Shown here: positions 50,764 to 59,654 of the stretch, one piece after another | Layout of the letters: each line of letters begins with the position of its first letter | How positions within the stretch are numbered: position 1 is the first letter of the stretch | DNA from: Haloplanus litoreus | GTDB lineage: Archaea; Halobacteriota; Halobacteria; Halobacteriales; Haloferacaceae | Assembly (NCBI RefSeq): GCF_042677945.1 | Contig: NZ_JBHUDN010000019.1 | Length of the DNA stretch: 64,000 bases | Direction: 5' to 3' (one strand) | The notes under the pieces: model-generated | The model's input: only the letters and a program-made list of their open reading frames with translations | Told to the model about the DNA's origin: nothing | Databases searched by the model: none | Position numbers and translations under genes: made by a program

Positions 50764-51645
50764 TCAGTCTCGATACAGCGTCGCGCCGCGACCGATCTTC
50801 GTCTGGTAGGCTCGCGAATCGACACCGACTTCGCCGAAGCCGTCGACCATCGCGGCCGCAATCGACCGACGGTCTTCGGGGTAACACGCCGCGATGACGC
50901 CCGGCCCGGCGCCGCTGACGGTGACACCCGTCGCGCCGGCGTCGAGGGCGGCCTCGCGAACCTCGTCGTAGCCCGAAATGAGGTCGGCCCGAGCGGGTGT
51001 GACGAGGCGGTCGTGCATCCCCTTGCCGACGAGACGGGGGTCGTCCCGACACATCCCGGTCGTCAGCGTGGCGGCCCGACCGACGGTGTAGACGAGTTGC
51101 TCCATCGTCGCCCCCGCGGGCACCACGTCTCGGGCGTCCCGCGTCGAGATGGCGATTTCGGGGAGGCAGGCGACGAGGGGAATGTCGGCGTCGACGGTCG
51201 TCACGTCCCGACCCGTGGCGACGGTGAAGCCGCCGAGGAGCGCGGGCGCCACGTTGTCGAGGTGGACCTCACCGGAGACGGTCGCCTCGCCTTTCCCCGC
51301 GATGGGGACGAGTTCCTTCCGCGAGAGGCCGCGGTCGTACAGCTCGTTGAGCGCGACGGCGGCGGCGGCGGCGCTGGCACCCGAGGAGCCGAGGCCCGAG
51401 GAGGGGCGGATCCCCTTGTCGATGCGGATGTGCGCCGGGGCGTCCAGCGCCTCGGCGACCGCCCCCACGGTGTTGTCCGCGGGATCCTCGGGGATGAACT
51501 CGCTGCCGTATCCCGTCACGTCGATGGTCGTCCGGTCGGCCTTCTCGACGCGGACGACGTCCGCCGGTCGGTCGAGGGCCGCGCCAAACACGTCGAACCC
51601 GCTGCCGAGGTTCGCACTCGTCGCGGGAGCCCTGACCGTGACCAT
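50764..51645 (-). CDS. thrB: Homoserine kinase
   Basis: A 293-residue GHMP kinase for threonine synthesis. Motif 1 is VRAPATSANLGSGFDVFGAA, the GHMP ATP loop is PSSGLGSSGASAAAAAVAL (near 81-99) and motif 3 is VTVSGAGPGVIAAC. The start MVTVRAPATS is typical. A 122-bp gap to the kinase gene downstream shows no obvious structure. Confidence 0.95.
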   Translation of the reverse strand: MVTVRAPATSANLGSGFDVFGAALDRPADVVRVEKADRTTIDVTGYGSEFIPEDPADNTVGAVAEALDAPAHIRIDKGIRPSSGLGSSGASAAAAAVALNELYDRGLSRKELVPIAGKGEATVSGEVHLDNVAPALLGGFTVATGRDVTTVDADIPLVACLPEIAISTRDARDVVPAGATMEQLVYTVGRAATLTTGMCRDDPRLVGKGMHDRLVTPARADLISGYDEVREAALDAGATGVTVSGAGPGVIAACYPEDRRSIAAAMVDGFGEVGVDSRAYQTKIGRGATLYRD

Positions 51646-51744
51646 GCCACGGGGTTGCGCGAGTCAGGTCAAAAACCTGCCGAAGGTCGACACCCACCCC
51701 AAGTCGACGGGGACTTTTACCGCCCCCGCCCGTTCGCCACCCAC

Positions 51745-53073
51745 ATGGGTGTCCCCCGCGGCGCGACTGGCCACGCAGTGGTGGACCATCCCCGGCGGGC
51801 CGTCGGCACCGTGGTGTTCGTGGTCTTCCTCGACCTCGTCGGCTTCGGCATCGTCATTCCGATCCTCCCGTACTACGTCCGGAGCTTCGGCGTCGGCGAC
51901 GTGTTCATCGGCCTGTTGGCAGCGACGTACTCGCTGACCCAGTTCCTCGCCACGCCCGTCCTCGGTCGGTACTCGGATCGCTGGGGGCGGCGCCCGGTCG
52001 TCGTCCTCTCGCTGGCGGGGAGCGCCGTCGCGTGGTCGGTCTTCGGCCTCGCGGATCTGACCGGCGACCTGGGTGGGGCCGCCGTCGGCGTCGCCACGCT
52101 CTTCCTGGCGCGGGCGCTCGCCGGGGCGATGGGCGGCAACATCGCCGCCGCGCAGGCCTACGTCGCCGACGTGACGCCACCGGAGCGACGCGCCGGCGCC
52201 CTCGGACTCGTCGGTGCCTCCTTCAGCCTCGGGTTCATCTTCGGGCCGGCCATCGGCGGGGCGCTCGCCAGCGAAACGGCGGTGCGGGCAGCGGCGGGAC
52301 TGCCGATTCCGGCGACCCGCTTTTCGCTCCCGGCGTTCGGCGCGGCGGCGATGAGCCTGATCGCCCTCGCCGTCGCGCTGGTCGCGCTCGAAGAACCGGA
52401 CCGCCACCGGACGACGGCCGAGCGGACGACGCTCGTCGGGTCGTTCGCGACGGCGCTCCGCGACCCGGCACTCCGGGGACTGGTCGTGGCCTTCTTCCTC
52501 GTCTCCGTGGCCTTCGCGGGTGTACAGGTCATGTTCATTCCCTTCGTCGCCGACGCGCCGGCCTACCGGTTCGACGCGTCCGCGGCGGCCCTCCTGCTCA
52601 CCTACGTCGGCGTCCTCGGTGCGCTCAATCAGGGCATACTCGTCGGGCGCCTGGCCGACCGAGTCGGATCGGCACGACTCGCAGTCGGCGGTGCGAGCAT
52701 CCTCCTCGTCGCCCTCGCCGCCCTCCCGTTCGCGCCGGAACTGGGGCGCGCCCTGCCCGCGCTCGGCGGTCCGGCGTGGCTCGGCCGCGAACTCGTCGCG
52801 TTGCTCGCCGTCCTCGGCTTGCTCTCGTTCGGCAACGGCCTCCTGAATCCGTCGCTCGCGACGCTCGTGTCGGCGAGTTCGGACGCCGAACGGCAGGGCA
52901 CCGCCTTCGGCGTCACCCAAGGTGCGGGGAGCCTGGGACGGACCGTCGGGCCGCCAGTCGCCGCCGCGCTGTACGCCCTCGCGTACTGGTCGCCGTTCGT
53001 CGCCGGCGCGGCCGTCGTCCTACCGGTAATCGCGTTGCTGGTCGGGGTGGTACGGCGGGAGCGGCGGGGGTGA
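51745..53073 (+). CDS. Major facilitator superfamily transporter
   Basis: A 442-residue MFS protein with 12 predicted helices, resembling multidrug exporters of the TetA/DHA1 type. The loop 2-3 signature GRYSDRWGRRPVVVLSLAGS and the antiporter motif-C-like GASFSLGFIFGPAIGGAL (TM5) are present. The second half repeats GRLADRVGSARLAVGGAS. The substrate cannot be read from the sequence. It is divergent from thrB and convergent with carA, with a 6-nt gap. Confidence 0.9.
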   Translation: MGVPRGATGHAVVDHPRRAVGTVVFVVFLDLVGFGIVIPILPYYVRSFGVGDVFIGLLAATYSLTQFLATPVLGRYSDRWGRRPVVVLSLAGSAVAWSVFGLADLTGDLGGAAVGVATLFLARALAGAMGGNIAAAQAYVADVTPPERRAGALGLVGASFSLGFIFGPAIGGALASETAVRAAAGLPIPATRFSLPAFGAAAMSLIALAVALVALEEPDRHRTTAERTTLVGSFATALRDPALRGLVVAFFLVSVAFAGVQVMFIPFVADAPAYRFDASAAALLLTYVGVLGALNQGILVGRLADRVGSARLAVGGASILLVALAALPFAPELGRALPALGGPAWLGRELVALLAVLGLLSFGNGLLNPSLATLVSASSDAERQGTAFGVTQGAGSLGRTVGPPVAAALYALAYWSPFVAGAAVVLPVIALLVGVVRRERRG

Positions 53074-53079
53074 GGCCGG

Positions 53080-54147
53080 TCAGTCCGAGGTGGCGACGGG
53101 CGTATCCGTCGACACCAGGTCGAGGACGTCGTCGAAGAAATCGAGCGAGTCGTTGGGGCCGGGATGGGCCTCGGGGTGGTACTGGCGGGTGAGGACCCCG
53201 AGGGTCTCGTTTTCGAGGCCCTCCGCGGTGCCGTCGTTGACGTTCACCTGCGTCACGTTCAGCCGGTCGCCGGGGTCGCCGACGGTGTAGCCGTGGTTCT
53301 GTGTCGTCATGACGACACGGTCGGACTCCAGGTCGCGGACCGGCTGGTTGACGCCGCGGTGGCCGAAGGACATCTTCTCGGTGCTGCCGCCGAGGGCGTT
53401 GGCAACGACCTGCTGACCGAGACAGATGCCGGCGACGGGCAGGTCGCCGACGTACTCGTCGACCAGCGCCTCGGCGGCCTCGAAGTTCTCGGGGTCGCCG
53501 GGCCCGTTCGAGATGAAGAGGATATCCGGGTCGACGGCCGCCACGTCCGCGGGCGTCGCGTCGTAGGGGAGCACGTGAACCGTCGCGCCGCGTTCGAGCA
53601 AGGAGTCGGTGATGGAGCCTTTGGCACCGCAGTCGATCAGGGCCACCGTCGCGTCCGATCCGCCCTCGTAGACGACGGGGTCGTCGACGCTCACCTGCGC
53701 GCCGATGTCCGTGTGTTCGCTCATGCCCTTGCAGTCGGCGAGTTCCGCTTTCGCGTCCTCGGGCGTCGCACCGGGACCGACGGCGATCCCACACTTCATC
53801 GCCCCCTCCTCGCGGATGGACGTGACGAGTTCGCGCGTGTCGAGGTGGTCGATGGCCGGGATCCCCTCCACGTCCAGCCACTCGACGACGTCCTCGGTGA
53901 ACTCGCGGGCGATGGCCGCGCGGGGGTGGACGCGGTCGGATTCGAATCGCTCCTCTCGGACGCCGTAGTTGCCGATGAGCGGGTACGAGAACGTGAGGAC
54001 CTGCTCCTCGTAGGAGGGGTCGGTCAGACTCTCCTCGTAACCGGTGTACGCGGTCGTAAAGACCAGTTCGCCACGCGTCCGACCCGAAACACGACCACGT
54101 GCCTCGACGACGCGGCCGTCCTCCAGGGCAAGATAGGCGTCCGACAT
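53080..54147 (-). CDS. carA: Carbamoyl-phosphate synthase small subunit
   Basis: A 355-residue glutaminase subunit that feeds ammonia to CarB for arginine and pyrimidine synthesis. The N-terminal domain has FTTAYTGYEESLTDPSY. The amidotransferase domain has LFISNGPGDPENF, the nucleophile in AGICLGQQVVANALGG and the His/Glu site QYHPEAHPGP. carB is not in the window. It is divergent from an Lrp-type regulator with a palindromic site between them, so carA may be controlled by that regulator. Confidence 0.96.
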   Translation of the reverse strand: MSDAYLALEDGRVVEARGRVSGRTRGELVFTTAYTGYEESLTDPSYEEQVLTFSYPLIGNYGVREERFESDRVHPRAAIAREFTEDVVEWLDVEGIPAIDHLDTRELVTSIREEGAMKCGIAVGPGATPEDAKAELADCKGMSEHTDIGAQVSVDDPVVYEGGSDATVALIDCGAKGSITDSLLERGATVHVLPYDATPADVAAVDPDILFISNGPGDPENFEAAEALVDEYVGDLPVAGICLGQQVVANALGGSTEKMSFGHRGVNQPVRDLESDRVVMTTQNHGYTVGDPGDRLNVTQVNVNDGTAEGLENETLGVLTRQYHPEAHPGPNDSLDFFDDVLDLVSTDTPVATSD

Positions 54148-54198
54148 TACGAGAAACACAGGGATTCGCACCCAATAAGCCTTGCTTTCGAAGCTAAG

Positions 54199-54213
54199 TT
54201 ACGAAATTCGTAA
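54199..54213. promoter_or_regulatory. Palindromic operator between carA and lrp
   Basis: TTACGAAATTCGTAA has perfect 7-bp arms around one central base. It lies 32 nt before the lrp start and about 50 nt before the carA start. A minus-strand cttattgg (around 54178-54171) is a candidate carA TATA box. Lrp proteins usually bind such dyads and autoregulate. Confidence 0.6.
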
Positions 54214-54244
54214 TCGGTAAGTCACCCCCGACCGAAGGCGCCGT

Positions 54245-54658
54245 ATGGACGAACTGGACCGCCGGATTCTGGGGATTCTCCGCCGGGATTCACGGACCCC
54301 CTACACCGAGATCGCGGACCGCGTCGGCACCTCCGAGGGGACGGTCCGCAACCGCGTCGAGCGACTCATCGACGAGGGAATCATCGAGCGATTCACCGTG
54401 GCGACGCGCACGGGAAACGTAAAGGCGATGATCGAGGTGTCGGTGGCCGTCGACGTGGACACCACGGGTGTCTCCGACCGGATGGCCGAGTGGGACGAAG
54501 TGGACTTCGTCTGGCAGGTGTCCGGCGAGGAGGACATCGTCATGGTCGTCGACGCCGCCGACACGCGCGCGGTCAACGAACTCATCACGCAAGCACGGGA
54601 TCTGGACGAGGTGCAGAACACGAAGACGCGGCTGATTCTCGACGAACGGTTGGGGTGA
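54245..54658 (+). CDS. Lrp/AsnC family transcription regulator
   Basis: A 137-residue regulator. The N-terminal winged HTH (LDRRILGILRRDSRTPYTEI, then VGTSEGTVRNRVERLIDEG) is followed by a RAM-like ligand domain (about 60-137, DFVWQVSGEEDIVMVVDA). Lrp proteins form dimers or octamers and sense amino acids. Divergence from carA and the palindrome between them suggest control of arginine/pyrimidine precursor supply and autoregulation; this is inference. Confidence 0.93.
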   Translation: MDELDRRILGILRRDSRTPYTEIADRVGTSEGTVRNRVERLIDEGIIERFTVATRTGNVKAMIEVSVAVDVDTTGVSDRMAEWDEVDFVWQVSGEEDIVMVVDAADTRAVNELITQARDLDEVQNTKTRLILDERLG

Positions 54659-54791
54659 CCGGGAGCGTCGGCACTGTCCGACCCCGCCGAGGGAGCGCCC
54701 GAGACGAACGGCGTACTGCGACCCGCGGCCCGTCGCCTCCCCGGAGCGTGGACCGACAGGGTTAGGACGGTTCAAAATACAACCATTAATC

Positions 54792-55097
54792 ATGATGTTG
54801 AACGAACTACGTGAACGGCTCGAAGACGAGTTTACGTATCCGGTCGATCGGGCGTCGGTTCTCGCGCGAATCGGAGCGAGCGAGATCGAGGCACCGGACT
54901 CACAGGAAACGGAAACGGTGTCGACGATCATCGACTCCGTCGGACAGGGGACGTACAACTCGGCCGACGAGTTGTTCACGACTATCCTCGGCAACGTGAG
55001 CGACGAGTACATCGGACGCAAGTTCTACGACGACCGGGGAGGGAATCCCGCGGAGACGGCGTCGGGACCTCGAGACGAGTCGGACGTCTCCTTCTGA
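54792..55097 (+). CDS. Haloarchaeal DUF5789-like small protein
   Basis: A 101-residue acidic protein (MMLNELRERLEDEFTYPVDR) with the pattern of Halobacteria-only DUF5789: YPVDRASVLARIGASEIEAP, then IDSVGQGTYNSADELFTTIL. No known activity. AT-rich DNA (caaaatacaaccattaat) directly upstream supplies the promoter. Confidence 0.8.
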   Translation: MMLNELRERLEDEFTYPVDRASVLARIGASEIEAPDSQETETVSTIIDSVGQGTYNSADELFTTILGNVSDEYIGRKFYDDRGGNPAETASGPRDESDVSF

Positions 55098-55184
55098 AAC
55101 GGGGAGGACGGCCCGGCCGTTCGAAGGCGGGACCGTCGGCGCCGAACCGTCACGGGTAAATCGGTCCGCCGACCACCACACGGT

Positions 55185-55616
55185 ATGAGCGACTCGGACG
55201 TACTCGACGCCGACCTCTACCGGCGGACGAAGGCGCTACTCGAACCCGGCGACATCGACCTCGCGGGCGCAATCGTCCACACGGAGCTCTCGGGCCAGGA
55301 GGACCTGGAGATGCACGAACTCACCGTGGCCCTCAACGAGGTCATCGCCGCCCACGCGGACAAGGGCGAGACGTACATCTACGCCGGCAACGACGACACC
55401 GACTTCTCCTCGAACCAGTTCCAGGGACTGACCGTCGAGGACGACGCGTTCGTCTGGGAGTGCCAGCAACTCCTCCGGAACGGCACGTTCGACATCGTGT
55501 TCTACTACGAGGCGGACGTGGACCAGGGGGCGCTGGTGGCGGACATCCGCGACCGGGGCTACGAGGTGACGAGCGTCGTCCTCGACGAGGACGGCGACGT
55601 GGACGCCGGCGCCTGA
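55185..55616 (+). CDS. Haloarchaeal DUF5778-like protein
   Basis: A 143-residue acidic protein with an alpha/beta pattern (LYRRTKALLEPGDIDLAGAI, GETYIYAGNDDTDFSSNQFQ, FDIVFYYEADVDQGALVADI). It matches from memory Halobacteria-only DUF5778. Function is unknown. A hairpin with a T-run lies about 150 nt downstream. Confidence 0.8.
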   Translation: MSDSDVLDADLYRRTKALLEPGDIDLAGAIVHTELSGQEDLEMHELTVALNEVIAAHADKGETYIYAGNDDTDFSSNQFQGLTVEDDAFVWECQQLLRNGTFDIVFYYEADVDQGALVADIRDRGYEVTSVVLDEDGDVDAGA

Positions 55617-55762
55617 TCGGACGAGTCGACCGTCGACACCGACGACGCCCTCGGCGAGCGAACCGATCGGGGCCGAGCGGTCGTAGTCGGGGGGTGATTC
55701 GGATCGGTCGGCGTCACGCCGGGAAAGCGGACGTCGAGTGCGCCGAGACCGGGGCGTACGAC

Positions 55763-55781
55763 CCGGCCGAGCCGGTTTTTT
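55763..55781 (+). terminator. Hairpin plus T-run terminator
   Basis: CCGGC-CGA-GCCGG followed directly by TTTTTT looks like an intrinsic-type terminator after the DUF5778 gene. Confidence 0.6.
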
Positions 55782-55835
55782 CATCGGTCGGGAGACGACG
55801 GGACGTTTAAGATCCCGTATCGCAGAGGTTGCCTC

Positions 55836-55988
55836 ATGCAACGGATCCAGGGGGTCGTCCAGTCGCCGGATTCGACGGCGTCGAGTCGAACCCCGAATCG
55901 GGAGCCGTCGTCGGCGTGGGAGCGGCGACGCCATTGGAAGAGTTTAGGTAGGATGGGTGCAAACGGTGATGCGAATCGGAGCGTATGA
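55836..55988 (+). other. Possible 50-residue leader ORF upstream of hemA
   Basis: ATG 55836 lies about 27 nt after tttaag. It encodes a Ser/Arg-rich 50-residue peptide opening MQRIQGVVQSPDSTASSRTP, which I do not recognise. Its TGA overlaps the ATG of the next micro-ORF (ATGA). Confidence 0.3.
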
Positions 55989-56017
55989 CTCACGTGTCCC
56001 GAGGTGAGCACCTGTGA
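55985..56017 (+). other. Micro-ORF overlapping the hemA start
   Basis: MTHVSRGEHL: the ATG overlaps the preceding ORF stop and the TGA overlaps the hemA GTG (GTGA). It could be a coupling leader or the relic C-terminus of an upstream gene. Confidence 0.3.
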
Positions 56018-57351
56018 CGACGGGCGTAATCAGTGGGGTGACGGTATCACACCAGCGTGCGACCGTCGACGAAATCGAATCGGCCACTGCGGACGACGTG
56101 CCGACCGCCGTCCGCGACCTGTTGGCGAGCGACGGCGTCGACGAGGCGTTCGCGCTACAGACCTGTAACCGCGCGGAGGCTTACGTCGTGACGGAGGACG
56201 CCGCGGCCGGGCGGGCGGCGCTCACGGACTTCGCGCCCGACGTTCGGGACGGCGCGGTCCGGGGACTCGATCACGAGGAGAGCCTCCGGCACCTGATGCG
56301 CGTCGCCGCGGGACTGGAGTCACTCGTCCTCGGCGAAGACCAGATCATCGGCCAACTCCGCACCGCCTTCGAGGCGGCACGCGGCGTCGGCGGCATCGGC
56401 CCGGTCCTCGACCCGGCGGTCACGAAAGCCCTGCACGTCGGCGAACGGGCGCGAACCGAGACGACGATCAACGAGGGTGTCGTCTCCCTCGGGAGCGCGG
56501 CCGTCGAACTCGCCGGCCGCGAACGTGCCCTCGACGGAACGACCGCCCTGGTCGTCGGCGCCGGCGAGATGGGCCGACTGGCGGCACAGGCGTTCGACGA
56601 CACCCCCGTCTCGGAACTCGTAGTCGCCAACCGGACGGTCCCCCACGCCGCCAATCTGGCCGCCGAGGTGGAGACGTCGGCGACGGCCGTCGGCCTCGAC
56701 CGGACCAGCGAGGCGGCCGAACGGGCCGACGTGCTCGTCACGGCCACCGACAGCCCGACGCACGTCCTCGACCGATCGGCGCTCGCCGACGCCGGAGAGA
56801 CGCTCGTCATCGACCTCGCTCAGCCGCGGGACGTGGACCCGGCGGTCGCCGACCTCGACGCGGTAGACGCCTACGACATCGACTCGCTGGAGGCCATCAC
56901 CGACGAGACCCGGGCACGGCGCCGGGAGGCCGCCGCGACGGTCGAGCGCATGATCGACGAGGAGTTCGAGCGACTGATCGACTCGTTCAAACGCCGGCAG
57001 GCCGACGAGGCCATCAGCGCGATGTACGAGAGCGCCGAGATGGTCAAAGAGCGGGAACTCCACACCGCGCTGTCGAGGCTGGAGTCCCAGGGCGAGTTGA
57101 CCGACGAACAGCGGGAGACGGTCGCCTCCCTGGCCGACGCCCTCGTCGGCCAGTTGCTCGCCGCCCCGACCAAGAGCCTGCGCGACGCCGCCGCGGAGGA
57201 CGACTGGACGACCATCCAGACCGCACTCGGCCTGTTCGACCCCGAGTTCTGCGGCGACCGACCGTCACCCTCGAACGCCGAGCGCCCCCGCGAAGGGGTC
57301 GACGGCGACGGCATTCCTGAGCGCGTCCTCGACCGCCTGAGCGAGGAGTAG
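56014..57351 (+). CDS. hemA: Glutamyl-tRNA reductase
   Basis: A 445-residue HemA, the first committed step of tetrapyrrole synthesis. The catalytic Cys is in ALQTCNRAEAYVV (near 50), followed by GLESLVLGEDQIIGQLRTAF. The NADPH domain is TALVVGAGEMGRLAAQAF, and the C-terminal dimerisation helices contain ISAMYESAEMVKERELHTAL. The GTG start gives the family N-terminus (MTTGVISGVTVSHQRA). Siroheme synthase, often upstream in haloarchaea, is not intact here. Confidence 0.95.
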   Translation: MTTGVISGVTVSHQRATVDEIESATADDVPTAVRDLLASDGVDEAFALQTCNRAEAYVVTEDAAAGRAALTDFAPDVRDGAVRGLDHEESLRHLMRVAAGLESLVLGEDQIIGQLRTAFEAARGVGGIGPVLDPAVTKALHVGERARTETTINEGVVSLGSAAVELAGRERALDGTTALVVGAGEMGRLAAQAFDDTPVSELVVANRTVPHAANLAAEVETSATAVGLDRTSEAAERADVLVTATDSPTHVLDRSALADAGETLVIDLAQPRDVDPAVADLDAVDAYDIDSLEAITDETRARRREAAATVERMIDEEFERLIDSFKRRQADEAISAMYESAEMVKERELHTALSRLESQGELTDEQRETVASLADALVGQLLAAPTKSLRDAAAEDDWTTIQTALGLFDPEFCGDRPSPSNAERPREGVDGDGIPERVLDRLSEE

Positions 57352-57455
57352 CCCCCGTTTCGTCGTGGCCGTGCGGTGCCCGTTCGCGGACCGACCTCGA
57401 CACGACCGGGAGCCACACCCAAATCGTTATTTGTCGTCCGTCCGACAATTGAACC

Positions 57456-57731
57456 ATGCCGAACCGCCTCGATGACGACGAAATCGATCGACGTCTCCCG
57501 GACGACTGGGAGCGTGAGGGCGACGAAATCGTCCGCGTCTACACCTTCGACGACTACCTCGATGGCGTCACCTTCGCCACGCAGGTGGCCGAAGTAGCCG
57601 ACGAGGAGTTCCACCACCCGGAGATCAGGATCCGGTACGACGAGGTGGAAGTGCGACTGACCAGCCACGAGGCGGGCGGCATCACCGACGCCGACGTCCG
57701 CCTCGCGGGCCTGTTCGACGCCGAGCGATAG
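57456..57731 (+). CDS. Pterin-4a-carbinolamine dehydratase
   Basis: A 91-residue PCD/DCoH-type protein. The catalytic motif EFHHPEIRIRYDEVEVRLTS keeps the two His and the Pro; THEAGG-type ending is SHEAGGITDADVRLA. It recycles tetrahydropterin after aromatic amino acid hydroxylation or has a cofactor role in molybdopterin metabolism. No phenylalanine hydroxylase is in the window. Confidence 0.92.
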   Translation: MPNRLDDDEIDRRLPDDWEREGDEIVRVYTFDDYLDGVTFATQVAEVADEEFHHPEIRIRYDEVEVRLTSHEAGGITDADVRLAGLFDAER

Positions 57732-57738
57732 GTGGGCC

Positions 57739-58098
57739 ATGCACGCCGCCTACGTCTTCCGAGTGACGTTCACGCTCGACACGAGGACGGTCACGGCCGA
57801 CCCCGACACCTTCGAGACGGTCGTCACCAGACCCGCCGCCGATCCGGGAACCGAGGGGTGGCTGTTCTTCCGCGACACCTGCTGGCACGGCGAGGTCAGC
57901 GACGAGGCGTACCTCCGTGACCGTGCCGAGGAGTGGCTCTCGGTCCCCGTGAGTGGCGTGACGTTCAGCGAACTACGGACCGACGAGGCGTATCTGGACG
58001 CCCTTCGGGACGCCATCGCCGACGATCCGGCGTTCGACGAGTCGCCGCGTGAGGCGTTACACAACCACCTCGGAAGTTCGATCCGCGTGACCGACTGA
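57739..58098 (+). CDS. LWR-salt family protein, variant motif
   Basis: A 119-residue acidic protein of the Halobacteria-only LWR-salt family (from memory). The family name comes from an LWR tripeptide in a block like GWLFFRDxLWRGE; here the block reads GWLFFRDTCWHGE, so the tripeptide is CWH. It starts 7 nt after the dehydratase gene, so the two are probably one operon. Function is unknown. Confidence 0.75.
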   Translation: MHAAYVFRVTFTLDTRTVTADPDTFETVVTRPAADPGTEGWLFFRDTCWHGEVSDEAYLRDRAEEWLSVPVSGVTFSELRTDEAYLDALRDAIADDPAFDESPREALHNHLGSSIRVTD

Positions 58099-58179
58099 GA
58101 CGGCGTGTCGTAATGACGTACAACGGACGGGATGGCGCGGCGGAACACACTTGTTCGGGCCACGCGTAGGGACGACAGA

Positions 58180-58833
58180 ATGGTCGCACACGCCTACGAC
58201 TTCTGGCTGTTCGACCTCGACGGAACGCTCGTGGACGTCGACCCCTCGTACGCCGAGGGCGTGTTCGAGCGGGTGGGTGATCGGCTGGGCCGAACATTCT
58301 CCGACCGCGAGGTCGAAGTCCTCTGGCACGGGCTCTCCGGGGAGCGAACCCCCCAACTCCGCGAGTGGGGGATCGATCCCGACGCGTTCTGGGCGGCCCT
58401 CCACGAGGCCGAGGACCCCGAGGCCCGCGCCGACGCCACGTTCCTCCACGACGACGCCGCGTTCGTCGCCGACTTGGATCGGCCGGTCGGTCTGGTCACG
58501 CACTGTCAGCAGTATCTGGTCGATCCGGTGCTCGACCGCCTCGACATCCGCGACTGGTTCGATACGGTCGTCTCCTGTACACACGAGGTAGGGTGGAAGC
58601 CCGATCCAGCGCCCGTCTACCTCGCGATGGCGGATCTCGGCGTCGAGGACGGGGCGGCCGGCGTCCTCGCCGGCGACGGCCCGAACGACATCGGGGCAGC
58701 GTGGAACGCCGGTCTGGACGGCGTCCACGTCGAGCGTCACGGCCCGCGCCGTCGGGGACGCTGTGTCCTCGGTGACTACCGGGTGCAGTCGCTCGACGAA
58801 CTCCGAGCGGCGCCGCGGGTAGCCGGCGACTGA
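58180..58833 (+). CDS. HAD-superfamily phosphatase
   Basis: A 217-residue HAD hydrolase. Motif I is LFDLDGTLVDVDPSY, motif II the Thr in LVTHCQQ, motif III the Lys in GWKPDPAPVY, and motif IV is GDGPNDIGAAWNAG. An alpha-helical cap follows motif I, as in phosphoglycolate phosphatases. The start MVAHAYDFWLFDLDG was chosen over 58132. It converges on the regulator gene with a 7-nt gap. Confidence 0.88.
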   Translation: MVAHAYDFWLFDLDGTLVDVDPSYAEGVFERVGDRLGRTFSDREVEVLWHGLSGERTPQLREWGIDPDAFWAALHEAEDPEARADATFLHDDAAFVADLDRPVGLVTHCQQYLVDPVLDRLDIRDWFDTVVSCTHEVGWKPDPAPVYLAMADLGVEDGAAGVLAGDGPNDIGAAWNAGLDGVHVERHGPRRRGRCVLGDYRVQSLDELRAAPRVAGD

Positions 58834-58840
58834 TCGGGAA

Positions 58841-59575
58841 CTACGCCGTCGCCGAACGCAGCAGGATCCGTCCCTCGCTGGTCACTGCCAGGTCGTACCC
58901 CGCGAAGGCAAAGCGCACCTCGATCCCGTCGCGTGACTCCCCGTCGGGCCTGCGAAGAAGCGTCTCCAGCACCTCGGCGTCGATACTCTCGTACAGCGGC
59001 GTGGCCGTCGACACGTCCCGGTCGGCGTACTCGTCGACGGCGGTCACGACGGTCGTCGCGAGGTCCGGGCCGTCGGCGGTCGGATCGTAGTGACCGATGG
59101 TGACCCAGGACGCCGACCGGTCGTCGGACGTGGGTCGCCCGGACGTCGTGGATGCGTTTTCGGGGACGTCGTCCGAGGGTGCGGACGCCGAGTCGTCGGC
59201 GTCGGTCCGATCGGCGACGAGCGTGGAGACGCGGTCGAACAGTCTGGCGAACTGGTCGGTCGCTCCCTTCTCGACGTACGCCTCGGCCGCCCGTCTGGTC
59301 TGCGGGTCGACCGCCTCGCGGTCGGTGGCGGTAAAGAGGATCACCGATAGCGCGGGGACGGTGTCGGCCGCCCGGACGACGAACGGGTCGCCGTCGGCGG
59401 TGCACATCGAGTCGCTGATCAGACAGTCCACGTCACGATCGGTCAACAGCGCCAGTCCGGCGGCCGGATCGGCGGCCGTCAACCACGTCACCCTCTCGTC
59501 GGTAGCCCAGTCGCTCGACAGTTCGAGCACTGTCGGATCGTCGTCGACGTGGAGGACGGTCGGGCGGGCGGGCAT
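58841..59575 (-). CDS. Response regulator: REC receiver plus HalOD1 output domain
   Basis: A 244-residue protein. The N-terminal receiver has VLHVDDDP, the phospho-Asp in CLISDSMCTADGDPF (near 54), the Thr in ILFTATD and the Lys in VEKGATDQF. A Ser/Asp-rich linker follows (about 118-150). The C-terminal 80 residues match the haloarchaeal HalOD1 output domain (DLATTVVTAVDEYADRDVST, then VRFAFAGYDLAVTSEGRIL). It is transcribed alone; the partner kinase is unknown. Confidence 0.88.
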   Translation of the reverse strand: MPARPTVLHVDDDPTVLELSSDWATDERVTWLTAADPAAGLALLTDRDVDCLISDSMCTADGDPFVVRAADTVPALSVILFTATDREAVDPQTRRAAEAYVEKGATDQFARLFDRVSTLVADRTDADDSASAPSDDVPENASTTSGRPTSDDRSASWVTIGHYDPTADGPDLATTVVTAVDEYADRDVSTATPLYESIDAEVLETLLRRPDGESRDGIEVRFAFAGYDLAVTSEGRILLRSATA

Positions 59576-59654
59576 GAACTACCCTAGCCGTTCGATTCAC
59601 ATATAGCCTCGGCCACATGAGCGGGGTGTTCGCCGTCACGTCCCGGGGTTGTCG

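Larger units (their letters stand above)
55617..56013. other. Gene-free gap upstream of hemA
   Basis: 397 bp without a clear gene. It holds a terminator-like hairpin (55763-55781), two TATA-like elements (tttaag at 55806-55811, tttagg near 55943-55948) and two overlapping short ORFs leading into hemA. Confidence 0.6.

Noticed and set aside
50515..51744. N-terminal 410 codons before the MFS transporter in the same frame
   Set aside because: Antisense to thrB; MFS homology starts at the ATG at 51745.
55781..56011. 76-codon minus-strand frame upstream of hemA
   Set aside because: No homology recognised, overlaps the terminator-like hairpin and promoter elements; likely chance.
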